From positions 1 through 39,146 of the forward strand of contig QANT01001083.1 of NCBI GenBank assembly GCA_003254885.1: DNA of 39,146 nucleotides. The letters are read 5' to 3'. The translations under genes were made by a program, and so were the position numbers. Under the pieces are notes generated by a model. It saw nothing but the letters and a program-made list of their open reading frames with translations. It searched no databases and had not been told where the DNA came from. Positions 10,107 to 20,800 of this stretch are shown piece after piece. The stretch's first letter is position 1. The number at the start of each line of letters is the position of its first letter. The DNA is from Purshia tridentata. Taxonomy: Eukaryota > Streptophyta > Magnoliopsida > Rosales > Rosaceae.

Positions 10107-11828
10107 TGTTACGACCCGTCCCTAGTTTTCCTTGTTGGATAGCCATTTAAAGTGTTTGAGGTAAATTTACCAATTTGCCCTCACTTAGAGACGTTTTTGT
10201 TTTTGCAAGGGACGTATATTTTTAAAAGGGTGTTTTGACCCAAATTTTTATATGTACGTAGAGATCGACCTCACGAGCACGTAGGAAGAAACGGCTCGTA
10301 ATTTGGAGTTACGATTTAAGAGTTATGCGCATTTGAAGTTTGAGGGGGGAAAATATAAATAGGAAAAATGAGTTCATTTTTCGGAAGAAAAATCAAAATT
10401 TCACGCGTGATTAGTGTCTGGCGATCAGAATCGCCGTCGCACCTTCCAGCCGCGCGTGGAAGCGCGTGCTGCATCTTCTGGACTTCTTTTTGGTTCGGTT
10501 TTGTTCGCCTCTTCGTCCTCTTTCCATCCATATCCAAATCGTCTCGATCGGACCATTGTGGACGACAAATCGAGCCCTGGAAATTTCGGCTACCGTGAGT
10601 TTCAAATCCAAATTCCTGCTTCGTCTGACCTCGGTTTGGTTCGATTCTTACCTTTCTGAAATCCTCACACTTGAAGCTTTCCAACCATGTATGATTTGTA
10701 ATTTTTCGTGTAGGTTTGAATTTTCAGATCGGAGACAGAAATTTCAGACCGAAATTGGGGTTTTCCGGCCACTTCCGGCCACTTTTTGGACTCAGCCCAA
10801 TTGACAAAGTTGTTCCTCTCGTCGAGCCCATCGATTTGGTATGGTCAATTTTATTTTCTGGGTTGGTCACCAGAAAGTCAACTTTCCGGTGGCCGCCGCC
10901 GTTGACCACCGCGGGCGCCGCCACGTGCGACGGTGCTGGACTGGCCAATGACCAAAAATGTTCTTTTTCTTATTTTAAAGCTTACGCCACCGTTGACCGC
11001 CGCCGGCGCCGCCATGTGCAGCGGTGCTGGACCGGCCAGTGACCAAAAATGCTCTTTTCCTTATTTTAAGGCTTTTGGGAACCAATCTGGACCTTACGTG
11101 TTTTTACAGGACGATCGGGAGTGTTTTCAGGTGACTTTTTGAGTCTTGGCTGTTGGTTTGGTGATCGGCGAGGCTTACGTTTTGCTTACCAAATTTGTGA
11201 GTGGAATTTAAAATTCAGTTACTTGTTTGTTTGTTTGCTATTTGCTGTTTGCTAGTTAAGTGGGTATGAATTAGGATTGAAGATCTTGAAAGGTTTGAGG
11301 TTATTTTGGGCATTGAGGATTTGTGAATCTAACTTGGATTAATAGTTTGAGGTGTCGGTTTTATTTAATTGGTGATTTGATTGTTGAGTTGTGAACTTTG
11401 TGATTTGAGGTTTAAATCCGTTTTGTAATTGATTTTTATTGATTTTATTGTTAAGATATTTGGTAAGTTTTCACTCATACGAGCTCTAGTGAGCTTACCG
11501 GGTTTGTGTTTAAACCCGGTGCACCTTTGGTTGGGTGCAGGGTTTGTTTTGCAGGTTAAGCAGGCTGAGGAGACAGTATTGGGAAGACGAGGTAGTGGGA
11601 CCACCTGTGTTTTAGAAACTTTGTTTTATACTTTGGTTTTATGTAAATGTTTTTTTGAATTATAGCTAATTTGAATAAAGGATTTATTGTTCATGGCTCA
11701 TAGTTTCAGGCAAAGAGTAAAGGTTTTAGTTTTAATGTTTGTCACGTGCCCGAGGGTCGAGGCCCATGTCGTGAGACGTGGCGCCCCCATAGGGTCGTCT
11801 CGGGGTCAACTCCGGGGCGGTCCTGTCA
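10107..11828 (+). mobile_element. Long LTR (~1.72 kb) of a gypsy-type element
   Basis: It starts TGTTACGACCCG directly after a PPT and can be read to a terminal CCTGTCA at 11828, where chromovirus integrase sequence begins. The long LTR and the TGTTACGACCCG start fit del/Tekay-type plant elements. Several open frames at 10316-11142 are overlapping and look like chance frames in GC-rich DNA. The LTR contains a 91-bp tandem duplication near 10896-11077 (GTTGACC...CCAAAAATG...TTATTTTAA, twice). No protein domain was found. No target duplication is visible: CTCAA lies before 9901 and TGTCA after 11828. Confidence 0.6.
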
Positions 11829-12972
11829 TGTCAACAAGACAAGGTTGAACAAAGAAGCCCTGGAGGATTGTTGGAGCCGCTCCCTATTCCAGAAAGACCA
11901 TGGGAAAGTGTCTCAATGGACTTTATCTGTGCCTTGCCTAAGTCGGAAGGATTGGGTTCGATCATGGTGGTGGTCGATAGGTTCTCTAAGTATGGAACCT
12001 TCATAGCAGCACCCACCGACTGTACGGCGGAAGAGGCAGCAAGATTGTTCATGAAGAACGTAGTTAACTACTGGGGAGTGCCAACGAGCATCATTAGTGA
12101 CTGAGACCCTCGATTCACGGGGCGATTCTGGACGGAGTTATTCAAACTCTTGGGGTCCGAACTACACTTCTCTACTAGCTTTCACCCACAAACTGATGGC
12201 CAAACCGAGCGGGTGAATGCTCTGTTAGAGTTATACTTGAGGCATTTCGTAAGTGCCAACCAGAAGAATTGGGTCAAGCTGCTGGATGTGGCCCAGTTCT
12301 CATATAACTTGCAGAAGAGTGAGTCCACCAACCATAGTCCCTTTGAGTTGGCTACGGGACGCCAACCAAATACACCACATACGCTTGTTAGTGGCTACAC
12401 AGGGAGAAGCCCGGGGGGCTTATCATCTCGCCAAGGGGTGGCACAAGGAAGCAGAATTGGCAAGATCGTACCTCACCAAGGCCGCCCGACGCATGAAGAA
12501 ATGGGCGGATAAAAAGAGGCGACGAGTGGAGTACCAGGTAGGAGACTTAGTCCTTGTAAAACTTCTACCTCAACAATTCAAAGTCTTTCGGAAAGTGCAC
12601 AAGGGACTGGTGAGGAAGTACGAGGGGCCATTCCCGATTATAAAGAAAGTAGGAAAAGTGTCCTACAAAATCCAGCTACCACCTCGACTCAAGATCCATC
12701 CCGTCTTCCACGTGAGTTATCTGAAGCCATATAATGAAGACATGGAAGATCCAAGTCGAAGTGTTTCGGATCGAGCGCCTACCGCAGTAGTCACTTCCTT
12801 TGACAAGGATGTCGACTACATCATGGCCGATAGAGTTATCAGAAGGCGCGGAGTCCAACCTTATACCGAGTATCTGGTAAAGTGGAAGGACTTGCCAGAG
12901 ACTGAGGCAAGCTGGGAACGTGAAGATCTACTGTGCCAATTCCCCGAGCACATACGGAAGTTCAAAGAGGAA
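11829..12972 (+). pseudogene. Chromovirus pol remnant: integrase core to chromodomain
   Basis: It begins abruptly at the CQQDK segment of an integrase zinc-binding region and corresponds to element B from 21365 onward. Visible parts are the integrase catalytic core (MDF.. through [12 protein letters not shown]), the GPY/F-like module (YEGPFPIIKKVGKVSYKIQL) and a chromodomain ([20 protein letters not shown]). Defects are a CGA-to-TGA stop at 12102-12104 where B reads R, and a one-base insertion in a G run near 12413 where B has one G fewer. Near 12971 it switches to 25S rRNA sequence before reaching its stop codon and PPT. Gag, protease, RT and RNase H are missing. Confidence 0.85.
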
Positions 12973-13007
12973 ATCGATCCTTTAGACCTTCGGAATTTGA
13001 AGCTAGA
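12973..13007 (+). rRNA. 25S rRNA fragment, left part (interrupted)
   Basis: ATCGATCCTTTAGACCTTCG continuing to GAAGCTAGA is the conserved segment of plant 25S rRNA immediately upstream of GGTGTCAGAAAAGTTACC. It directly follows chromovirus chromodomain sequence and is cut by an LTR after TAGA. It continues on the other side of that LTR at 13614. It is a non-functional fragment. Confidence 0.9.
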
Positions 13008-13613
13008 TGTCACAACCCAGCAATTTTGGTGCAAAACCCATGGAAAATGAGGCTTTTCTACATAGGCCAAGCCCAAGTTCTAGAAAGTTCCACAAAGTTC
13101 AAGAATTAAGGGTAAGGCCAATTTCTAGAGAACTCTTCAAAGTTCTAGCATATGGAAGTCTCTAGAACCATTCTAGAGAAGTGTAAATAAATATCTAAGA
13201 AAGGTGTAGAACCTCTTAGGACATGGAATACTCTAGAAGTATTCTAGAAGCTTGTAAGTAGATAAAAGGAAAGTGTAGAATATGGAAGATTCTAGAACCA
13301 CCCTTAGATGGGTGACACTTGTATAGTTTCTAACCATTGGATTAACCTCCTCAAAGCCTATAAATAGGAGGAGGCACCTCATTTGTAACCATCTAAGCTA
13401 ATCAAAGCAAGTCCAAGCAATTCAAGCTATCAATACAAGTTCTCTACCTAGCTTTCTCAAAGTGTTCTCTTCTTGTCTATCTCTCTCAAGGCGTTGTGTC
13501 TTTGGGGTTCGAGGAAACTCTCAAGCACATTGGAGGCTGACTTAGGTGGCAAAGAGGGAGTCGTCTAAGTGCCATCACGACCATCTAGGAAGGGTAAGTC
13601 TAGGTGCGTGACA
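13008..13613 (+). mobile_element. LTR 1 of the chromovirus family, 606 bp, inside 25S rRNA sequence
   Basis: It starts TGTCAC and ends GTGACA (6-bp terminal inverted repeat). It has a TATAAATA box at 13359-13366 and the same R-U5 half as the LTRs at 17151 and 22546. It is flanked by TAGA on both sides (13004-13007 and 13614-13617), consistent with a 4-bp target duplication in 25S rDNA. Neither a PPT on its left nor a PBS on its right is present, so it behaves as a solo LTR. Its U3 contains heat-shock-element-like pentamers in 5-bp register at 13078-13105. It retains a ~70-80 bp segment (around 13210-13280) that the LTR at 22546 lacks. Confidence 0.85.
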
Positions 13614-13614
13614 T

Positions 13615-13657
<43 letters not shown>

Positions 13658-13680
13658 AGCCAAGCGTTCATAGCGACGTT

Positions 13681-13725
<45 letters not shown>

Positions 13726-13727
13726 GA
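13614..13727 (+). rRNA. 25S rRNA fragment, right part
   Basis: After the duplicated TAGA, GGTGTCAGAAAAGTTACCAC through CGATGTCGGCTCTTCC to GTGAAGCAGA is the conserved large-subunit segment next to the sarcin-ricin region. With the left part it makes ~145 nt of contiguous 25S sequence. It ends at an N (13728), after which chromovirus leader sequence resumes. It stands where the PBS of element A should be. Confidence 0.95.
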
Positions 13728-13759
13728 NCGAAGGGGTTCGTGACTGAGGAGAGAGAATA

Positions 13760-16700
13760 ATGTCGGAAGTGGAGAACGTTGCTGTTGAGATCGCTCCCAA
13801 GGTTGGAAAGAAGCGTGAGAAGTCAAGGGACATCATGTCTAGCTACGAGGCGAGGCTTGCCAAGATTGAGCTCGCTGTGGCGGACTTTCGCAATGCTCTT
13901 GAGGAGATGCGAGAGGAAGTCACAAAGGAGATCACCAAGGATGTCAAGGGTGACTTGCTAGCTACTATGAATGAGCTAGCACAACAACATGAGCAAGCTC
14001 GGGTGGAGCATGAGACTCATGTTAAGGAAGTCGTGGAGACCCTCCAAGCTCAAGTCGAGGGAATGCGAGGCGATTGGGCTTTATGGAAGAGGGCCATGGC
14101 GAATGATGGGGCGCCTAACCATGGATCTCAGAAGGTCAAAACTCCTGAACCTAAGACCTACAATGGGTCTAGGAGTGCTAGGGAGTTGGACAACTTTCTG
14201 TTCAATGTGGAGCAGTACTTCGAGGCAGTCTCTATCACGGATGAGAGGGCAAAAATTCGAGTGGCGACCATGTACCTCACCGACACGGCTACGCTATGGT
14301 GGAGACGTCGACATGCCGACATCGAAAAAGGTACGTGCACTATCGATACTTGGGATCAATTTAAGAATGAATTAAAGAAGCAGTTCTATCCCGAGAATGC
14401 TGAGCATCTAGCTAGGAAGAATCTTAAGCGGCTAAAGCACACGGGAAGTGTACGCGACTATGTCAAAGAATTCTCATCCTTCATGTTGGAAATCCCCGAT
14501 ATGGCGGACAAGGAGTTGTTGTTCAACTTCATGGATGGACTACAACCATGGGCGGAACAAGAGTTGCGTCGACGAGGTGTGCAAGACTTAGCTAGCGCGA
14601 TGGCCGCAGCAGAGCAACTTGTCGAATTCAAGAAGAGCGATTCTTCCAAGTCCAAGCCCTCATCCTCCAAGAGTAGTTACCCCAAAGGTGGGGGAGACAA
14701 GGCCTCAAGCCACAAGGAAGGTACGTTCAAACCACCTTCTCATAAGAAAACTTTTAAGAGTTTCGAGAAAGGGGACAAGGGTGGTAAGGACCACAAACCC
14801 CGTTCTGGATGTTTCCTTTGCGATGGGGATCATTGGGCTAGGGATTGCCCAAGGAGGAAAGCTTTGAGCGCACTCGCGACAAAGCTTGACGAGGAATGCC
14901 TTAGTGGGGATGACTCTAAGGTAGGATCCCTACAACTTCTTAATGCTGCTAAGGGGAATAGGGAACTACCCAAGTAGCAAAACAAAGGTCTCATGTACTT
15001 GGACGTGAACATCAACAACAAGTTCACCCAAGCCATGGTAGACACCGGAGCCACGCACAACTTCATTTCCCTAGATGAAGCCAAGAAATTGGGACTTGAA
15101 GTGACCCAAGGAGGCGGGTGGCTGAAGGCCGTCAACTCAGAGGCCAAGGCCGTGCATGGCATTGCTCGTGGGGTAGACGTTCGCATTGGCGAATGGAGGG
15201 GTACCCTCGACTTATCTGTGGTACCAATGGATGACTTCAAAGTTGTCTTCGGCATGGAGTTCTTGCGGAAGGGAAATGCTACTATCCTTCCCGCTTTGGA
15301 TGCAATATGCCTGAATGGAGGAAGTCTTCCATGCCTAGTCCCTGCCAAAGCCGAGGCAAGGTCATCCAAAATATTGTCGGCCATGCAACTCTCTAAGGGA
15401 TTAAAGAGGCATGAACCGACTTACTTAGCATTGCTGGTAGAAGAAGATGCTAATGATAGGGGCCAGCTGCCAAAGGAAGTTTCTAGAGTCCTCAAGGAGT
15501 TCGAGGACGTGATGCCGCCAGAACTACCGAGAAGGTTACCGCCTAGGAGGGAGGTGGACCATAAGATTGAGCTAGAACCGGGAGCCAAACCGCCATCAAT
15601 GTCTCCATACAGGATGGCACCACCAGAGTTGGAGGAACTAAGGAAACAACTCAAAGAGCTGTTGGATGCGGGATTCATACAACCATCGAAAGCTCCTTAT
15701 GGTGCTCCAGTATTGTTCCAGAAGAAGGCAGATGGGTCTCTTCGCCTATGCATTGACTATCGAGCTCTAAACAAGGTAACCATCAAGAACAAGTATCCTA
15801 TTCCTCTGATAGCGGATCTCTTCGACCAATTGGGTGGAGCGAAGTATTTCTCTAAACTTGATTTGAGGTCGGGATACTACCAAGTCCGCATAGCCGAAGG
15901 AGACGAGGCCAAGACTACATGTGTGACCAGGTATGGTGCTTTTGAGTTCCTAGTAATGCCATTTGGTCTCACGAATGCACCAGCCACGTTTTGCACCTTG
16001 ATGAACAAGTTATTCTACCCATACTTGGACAAGTTCGTGGTAGTATACTTGGATGATATAGTGGTTTATAGCAAAACGTTGGAGGAGCACATCGAGCATC
16101 TAAGGAAAGTGTTCCAAGTATTGAGGGAAAACCAGTTGTATGTGAAGCTGGAGAAGTGTTCTTTCGCCTTACAAGAGGTGAACTTCTTGGGACACAAGAT
16201 CAGCCAAGGGGTTATCAAGATGGACGAGAAGAAAGTCCAAGCAATTCGAGACTGGGAGGCGCCAACCAAGGTAACAGAGTTACGGTCATTCCTTGGGTTG
16301 GTAAATTACTATAGGCGGCTCATCAAGGGATACTCAGGGCGAGCATCACCACTTACAGATCTTTTAAAGAAGAAGTCTACTTGGGAGTGGACTGAGAAGT
16401 GCCAGCAGGCTTTCAAAGATCTGAAAGAGGCAGTGACAAAGGGTCCTGTACTTAGCTTGCCAGATTATAGCAAGCCATTCGAGGTACACACTGATGCATC
16501 CGACTTCGCTATAGGAGGAGTTCTCGTGCAAGATGGACACCCTATAGCCTACGAGAGTCGGAAGCTAAACGACACAGAGAGGCGATACACAGTGCAAGAG
16601 AAGGAGATGACAGCCATCATTCATTGCCTAAGGACGTGGAGACACTACTTGCTGGGGTCTAGATTCGTGGTGAAGACAGACAACGTAGCTACTAGCTACT

Positions 16701-17150
16701 TTCAGACCCAGAAAAAGCTGAGTTCTAAGCAAGCACGGTGGCAAGATTTCCTGGCAGAGTTCGACATGGTCCTTGAATACAAGCCAGGAAGAACCAACCA
16801 TGTGGCAGATGCACTGAGTCGCAAGGCCGAGCTAGCTTCCATGAAGCTTGAAATGCTCAACTCTCTGAGTCAACTTCAGAGTACACTCCTTGGTAGGGTC
16901 AAGGAGGGCCTAAGTCATGACCATATCGCAAAACAGCTCATGGATATGGTCAAGGAAAGGAAAACTCGACGCTTCTGGCTTAAGGATGGGTTGCTCTATG
17001 CCCAAGGAAATAGATTGTATGTGCCTAAATGGAGCAACTTAAGGAGGCGAGCTGGGAACGTGAAGATCTACTGTGGCAATTCCCCGAGCACATACGGAAG
17101 TTCAAAGAGGAAGACTCGACGAGGGCGTCGACTGCATAGGTGGGGGAGAG
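13760..17150 (+). pseudogene. Chromovirus element A gag-pol, broken (stop, integrase deletion)
   Basis: The frame opens at ATG 13760 (MSEVENV...) and is collinear with element B. Gag has a coiled-coil-like N-terminus, a retrotransposon gag core ([16 protein letters not shown]... [13 protein letters not shown]) and a CX2CX3HX4C zinc knuckle ([13 protein letters not shown]). A TAG at 14975-14977, where B has CAG, ends gag. The same frame resumes with protease ([12 protein letters not shown]), RT (YLDD) and RNase H (HTDASD...). Near 17045 about 1.2 kb is deleted relative to B, joining the post-RNase H region to the end of the chromodomain out of frame and removing the whole integrase. With no PBS and no integrase, A cannot be autonomous. 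Its PPT lies at 17140-17150. Confidence 0.9.
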
Positions 17151-17771
17151 TGTCACAACCCAGAAATTTTGATGTCATGGGCTGCATTCAAAAGGCTAAT
17201 GTTTATGCCCATTGACAATGAGAGCTTCCAGAATGTTCTAGAATCTTCCAGGACGTTCCAGGAATTCTCTAGAGAAATCCAGAGGATTCAAGAGAAGTCC
17301 AGAGTGTTCAAGGATATTCAAGAGTTCTCCAGAGCCTTCCAGAATCTTATGGAGCTTTCAAGATACAAGTAGACTTATCCATGACATTCTGGAGACTTCT
17401 AGAGAAATGTAGATAAATATCTAAGAAAGGTGTAGAATATGGAAAATTCTAGAACCACCCTTAGATGGGTGACACTTGTGTAGTTTCTAACCATTGGATT
17501 AACCTCCTCAAATCCTATAAATAGGAGGAGGCACCTCATTTGTAACCATCCAAGCGGATCAAGCAAATCAAAGCTAATTCAAGTTATCAATACAAGTTCT
17601 CTACTTAGCTTTCTCAAAGTGTTCTCTTCTTGTCTTTCTCTCTCAAGGCGTTGTGTCTTTGGGGTTCGAGGAAACTCTCAAGCACATTGGAGGCTGACTT
17701 AGGTGACGAAAAGGGGAGTCGTCTAAGTGCCATCACGGTCATCTAGCAAGGGTAAGTCTAGGTGCGTGACA
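17151..17771 (+). mobile_element. LTR 2, 621 bp, shared by elements A and B; divergent U3
   Basis: It starts TGTCACAACCC after a PPT and ends GTGACA at 17771, three bases before a PBS. The TATAAATA box is at 17516-17523. From about 17390 onward it matches LTRs 1 and 3, but the first ~220 bp after the TGTCACAACCCAG start are unlike theirs and consist of a 10-bp-periodic TTCnnGAA-like array. It therefore serves as 3' LTR of A and 5' LTR of B with a U3 different from that of B's other LTR, so B is not a simple single insertion. Confidence 0.85.
17226..17370 (+). promoter_or_regulatory. Heat-shock-element-like decamer lattice in U3
   Basis: In exact 5-bp register, TTC (17226), GAA (17231), TTC (17236), GAA (17241) and TTC (17246) form five perfect alternating pentamers, followed by GGA, TTC and GGA at 17251, 17256 and 17261. 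That is the nTTCnnGAAn consensus bound by heat-shock transcription factors. Downstream, after a local shift, decamers of the type nTCCAGAGn / nTTCAAGAGn continue to about 17370. Promoter function is inferred, but it lies ~250 bp upstream of the TATA box, where U3 enhancers usually sit. Confidence 0.6.
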
Positions 17772-17774
17772 AAG

Positions 17775-17787
17775 TGGTATCAGAGCC
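17775..17787 (+). other. Primer binding site of element B (initiator Met-tRNA)
   Basis: TGGTATCAGAGCC lies three bases after the LTR end and is complementary to the 3' end of plant initiator Met-tRNA, the usual primer for plant chromoviruses and copia elements. Element A lacks the equivalent site. Confidence 0.9.
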
Positions 17788-17824
17788 AAAGTTACGAAGG
17801 GTTCGTGACTAAGGAGAGAGAATA

Positions 17825-20800
17825 ATGTCGGAAGTGGAGAACGTTGTGGCTGAGATTGCTCCCAAGGTTGGGAAGAAGCGTGAGAAGTCAAGGGACATCA
17901 TGTCTAGCTACGAGGCAAGGCTCGCCAAGATTGAGCTCGCTGTGGCGGACTTTCGCAATGCTCTTGAGGAGATGCGAGAGGAAGTCACATAGGAGATCAC
18001 CAAGGATGTCAAGGGTGACTTGCTAGCTACTATGAATGAGCTAGCACAACAACATGAGCAAGCTCGGGTGGAGCATGAGACTCATGTTAAGGAAGTCGTG
18101 GAGACCCTCCAAGCTCAAGTCGAGGAAATGCGAGGCGATTGGGCTTTATGGAAGAGGGCCATGGCGAATGATGGGGCGCCTAACCATGGATCTCAGAAGG
18201 TCAAAACTCCTGAACCTAAGACCTACAATGGGTCTAGGAGTGCTAGGGAGTTGGACAACTTTCTGTTCAATGTGGAGCAGTACTTCGAGGCAGTCTCTAT
18301 CACGGATGAGAGGGCAAAAATTCGAGTGGCGACCATGTACCTCACCGACACGGCTACACTATGGTGGAGGCGTCGACATGCCGACATCGAAAGAGGTACG
18401 TGCACTATCGATACTTGGGATCAATTTAAAAATGAATTAAAGAAGCAGTTCTATCCCGAGAACGCTGAGCATCTAGCTAGGAAGAATCTTAAGCGGCTAA
18501 AGCACACGGGAAGTCTATGCGACTATGTCAAAGAATTCTCATCCCTCATGTTGGAAATTCCCGATATGGCGGACAAGGAGTTGTTGTTCAACTTCATGGA
18601 TGGACTACAACCGTGGGCGGAACAAGAGTTGCGTCGACGAGGTGTGCAAGACTTAGCTAGCGCGATGGCCGCAGCAGAGCAACTTGTCGAATTCAAGAAG
18701 AGCGATTCTTCCAAGTCCAAGCCCTCATCCTCCAAGAGTAGTTACCCCAAAGGTGGGGGAGACAAGGCCTCGAGCCACAAGGAAGGTACGTCCAAACCAC
18801 CTTCTCATAAGAAAACTTTTAAGAGTTTCGAGAAAGGGGACAAGGGTGGTAAGGACCACAAACCCCGTTCTGGATGTTTCCTTTGCGATGGGGATCATTG
18901 GGCTAGGGATTGCCCAAGGAGGAAAGCTTTGAGCGCACTCGCGACAAAGCTTGACGAGGAATGCCTTAGTGGGGATAACTCTAAGGTAGGATCCCTACAA
19001 CTTCTTAATGCTGCTAAGGGGCATAGGGAATTACCCAAGCAGCAAAACAAAGGTCTCATGTACTTGGACGTGAACATCAACAACAAGTTCACCCAAACCA
19101 TGGTAGACACCGGAGCCACGCACAACTTCATTTCCCTAGATGAAGCCAAGAAATTGGGACTTGAAGTGACCCAAGGAGGCGGGTGGCTAAAGGCCGTCAA
19201 CTCAGAGGCCAAGGCCGTGCATGGCATTGCTCGTGGGGTAGACGTTCGCATTGGCGAATGGAGGGGTACCCTCGACTTATCTGTGGTACCAATGGATGAC
19301 TTCAAAGTTGTCTTCGGCATGGAGTTCTTACGGAAGGGAAATGCTACTATCCTTCCCGCTTTGGAATCTGTGGTACCAATGGATGACTTCAAAGTTGTCT
19401 TCAGCATGGAGTTCTTGCGGAAGGGAAATGCTACTATCCTTTCCGCTTTGGATGCAATATGCCTGAATGGAGGAAGTCTTCCATGCCTAGTTCCTGCCAA
19501 AGCCGAGGCAAGGTCATCCAAAATATTGTCGGCCATGCAACTCTCTAAAGGATTAAAGAGGCATGAACCGACTTACTTAGCATCGCTGGTAGAAGAAGAT
19601 GCTAATGATAGGGGCCAGCTGCCAAAGGAAGTTTCTAGAGTCCTCAAGGAGTTCGAGGACGTGATGCCGCCAGAACTACCGAGAAGGTTGCCGCCTAGGA
19701 GGGAGGTGGACCACAAGATTGAGCTAGAACCGGGAGCCAAGCCGCCATCAATGTCTCCATACAGGATGGCACCACCAGAGTTGGAGGAACTAAGGAAACA
19801 ACTCAAAGAGCTGTTGGATGCGGGATTCATACAACCATCGAAAGCCCCTTATGGTGCTCCAGTATTGTTCCAGAAGAAGGCAAATGGGTCTCTTCGCCTA
19901 TGCATTGACTATCGAGCTCTAAATAAGGTAACCATCAAGAACAAGTATCCTATTCCTCTGATAGCAGATCTCTTCGACCAATTGGGTGGAGCGAAGTATT
20001 TCTCTAAACTTGATTTGAGGTCGGGATACTACCAAGTCCGCATAGCCGAAGGAGACGAGGCCAAGACTACATGTGTGACCAGGTATGGTGCTTTTGAGTT
20101 CCTAGTAATGCCATTTGGTCTCACGAATGCACCAGCCACGTTTTGCACCTTGATGAACAAGTTATTCTACCCGTACTTGGACAAGTTCGTGGTAGTATAC
20201 TTGGATGATATAGTGGTTTATAGCAAAACGTTGGAGGAGCACATCGAGCATCTAAGGAGAGTGTTCCAAGTATTGAGGGAAAATCAGTTGTATGTGAAGC
20301 TGGAGAAGTGTTCTTTCGCCTTACAAGAGGTGAACTTCTTGGGACACAAGATTAGCCAAGGGGTTATCAAGATGGACGAGAAGAAAGTCCAAGCCATCCG
20401 AGACTGGGAGGTGCCAACCAAGGTAACGGAGTTACGGTCATTCCTTGGGTTGGTAAATTACTATAGGCGGTTCATCAAGGGATACTCTGGGCGAGCATCA
20501 CCACTTACAGATCTTCTAAAGAAGAAGTCTACTTGGGAGTGGACTGAGAAGTGTCAGCAGGCTTTCGAAGATCTGAAAGAGGCAGTGACAAAGGGTCCTG
20601 TACTTAGCTTGCCAGATTATAGCAAGCCATTCGAGGTACACACTGATGCATCCGACTTCGCTATAGGAGGAGTTCTCGTGCAAGACGGACACCCTATAGC
20701 CTACGAGAGTCGAAAGCTAAACGACACAGAGAGGCGATACACAGTGCAAGAGAAGGAGATGACAGCCATCATTCATTGCCTAAGGACATGGAGGCACTAC

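Noticed and set aside
10316..11142. Overlapping open frames on both strands in the long gypsy LTR
   Set aside because: All are short, overlapping and without domains; open frames are expected in GC-rich LTR sequence.
14975..14977. TAG between gag and protease in element A as a programmed readthrough site
   Set aside because: Element B has CAG at the same codon and an open gag-pol frame, so this is more simply a C-to-T nonsense mutation.
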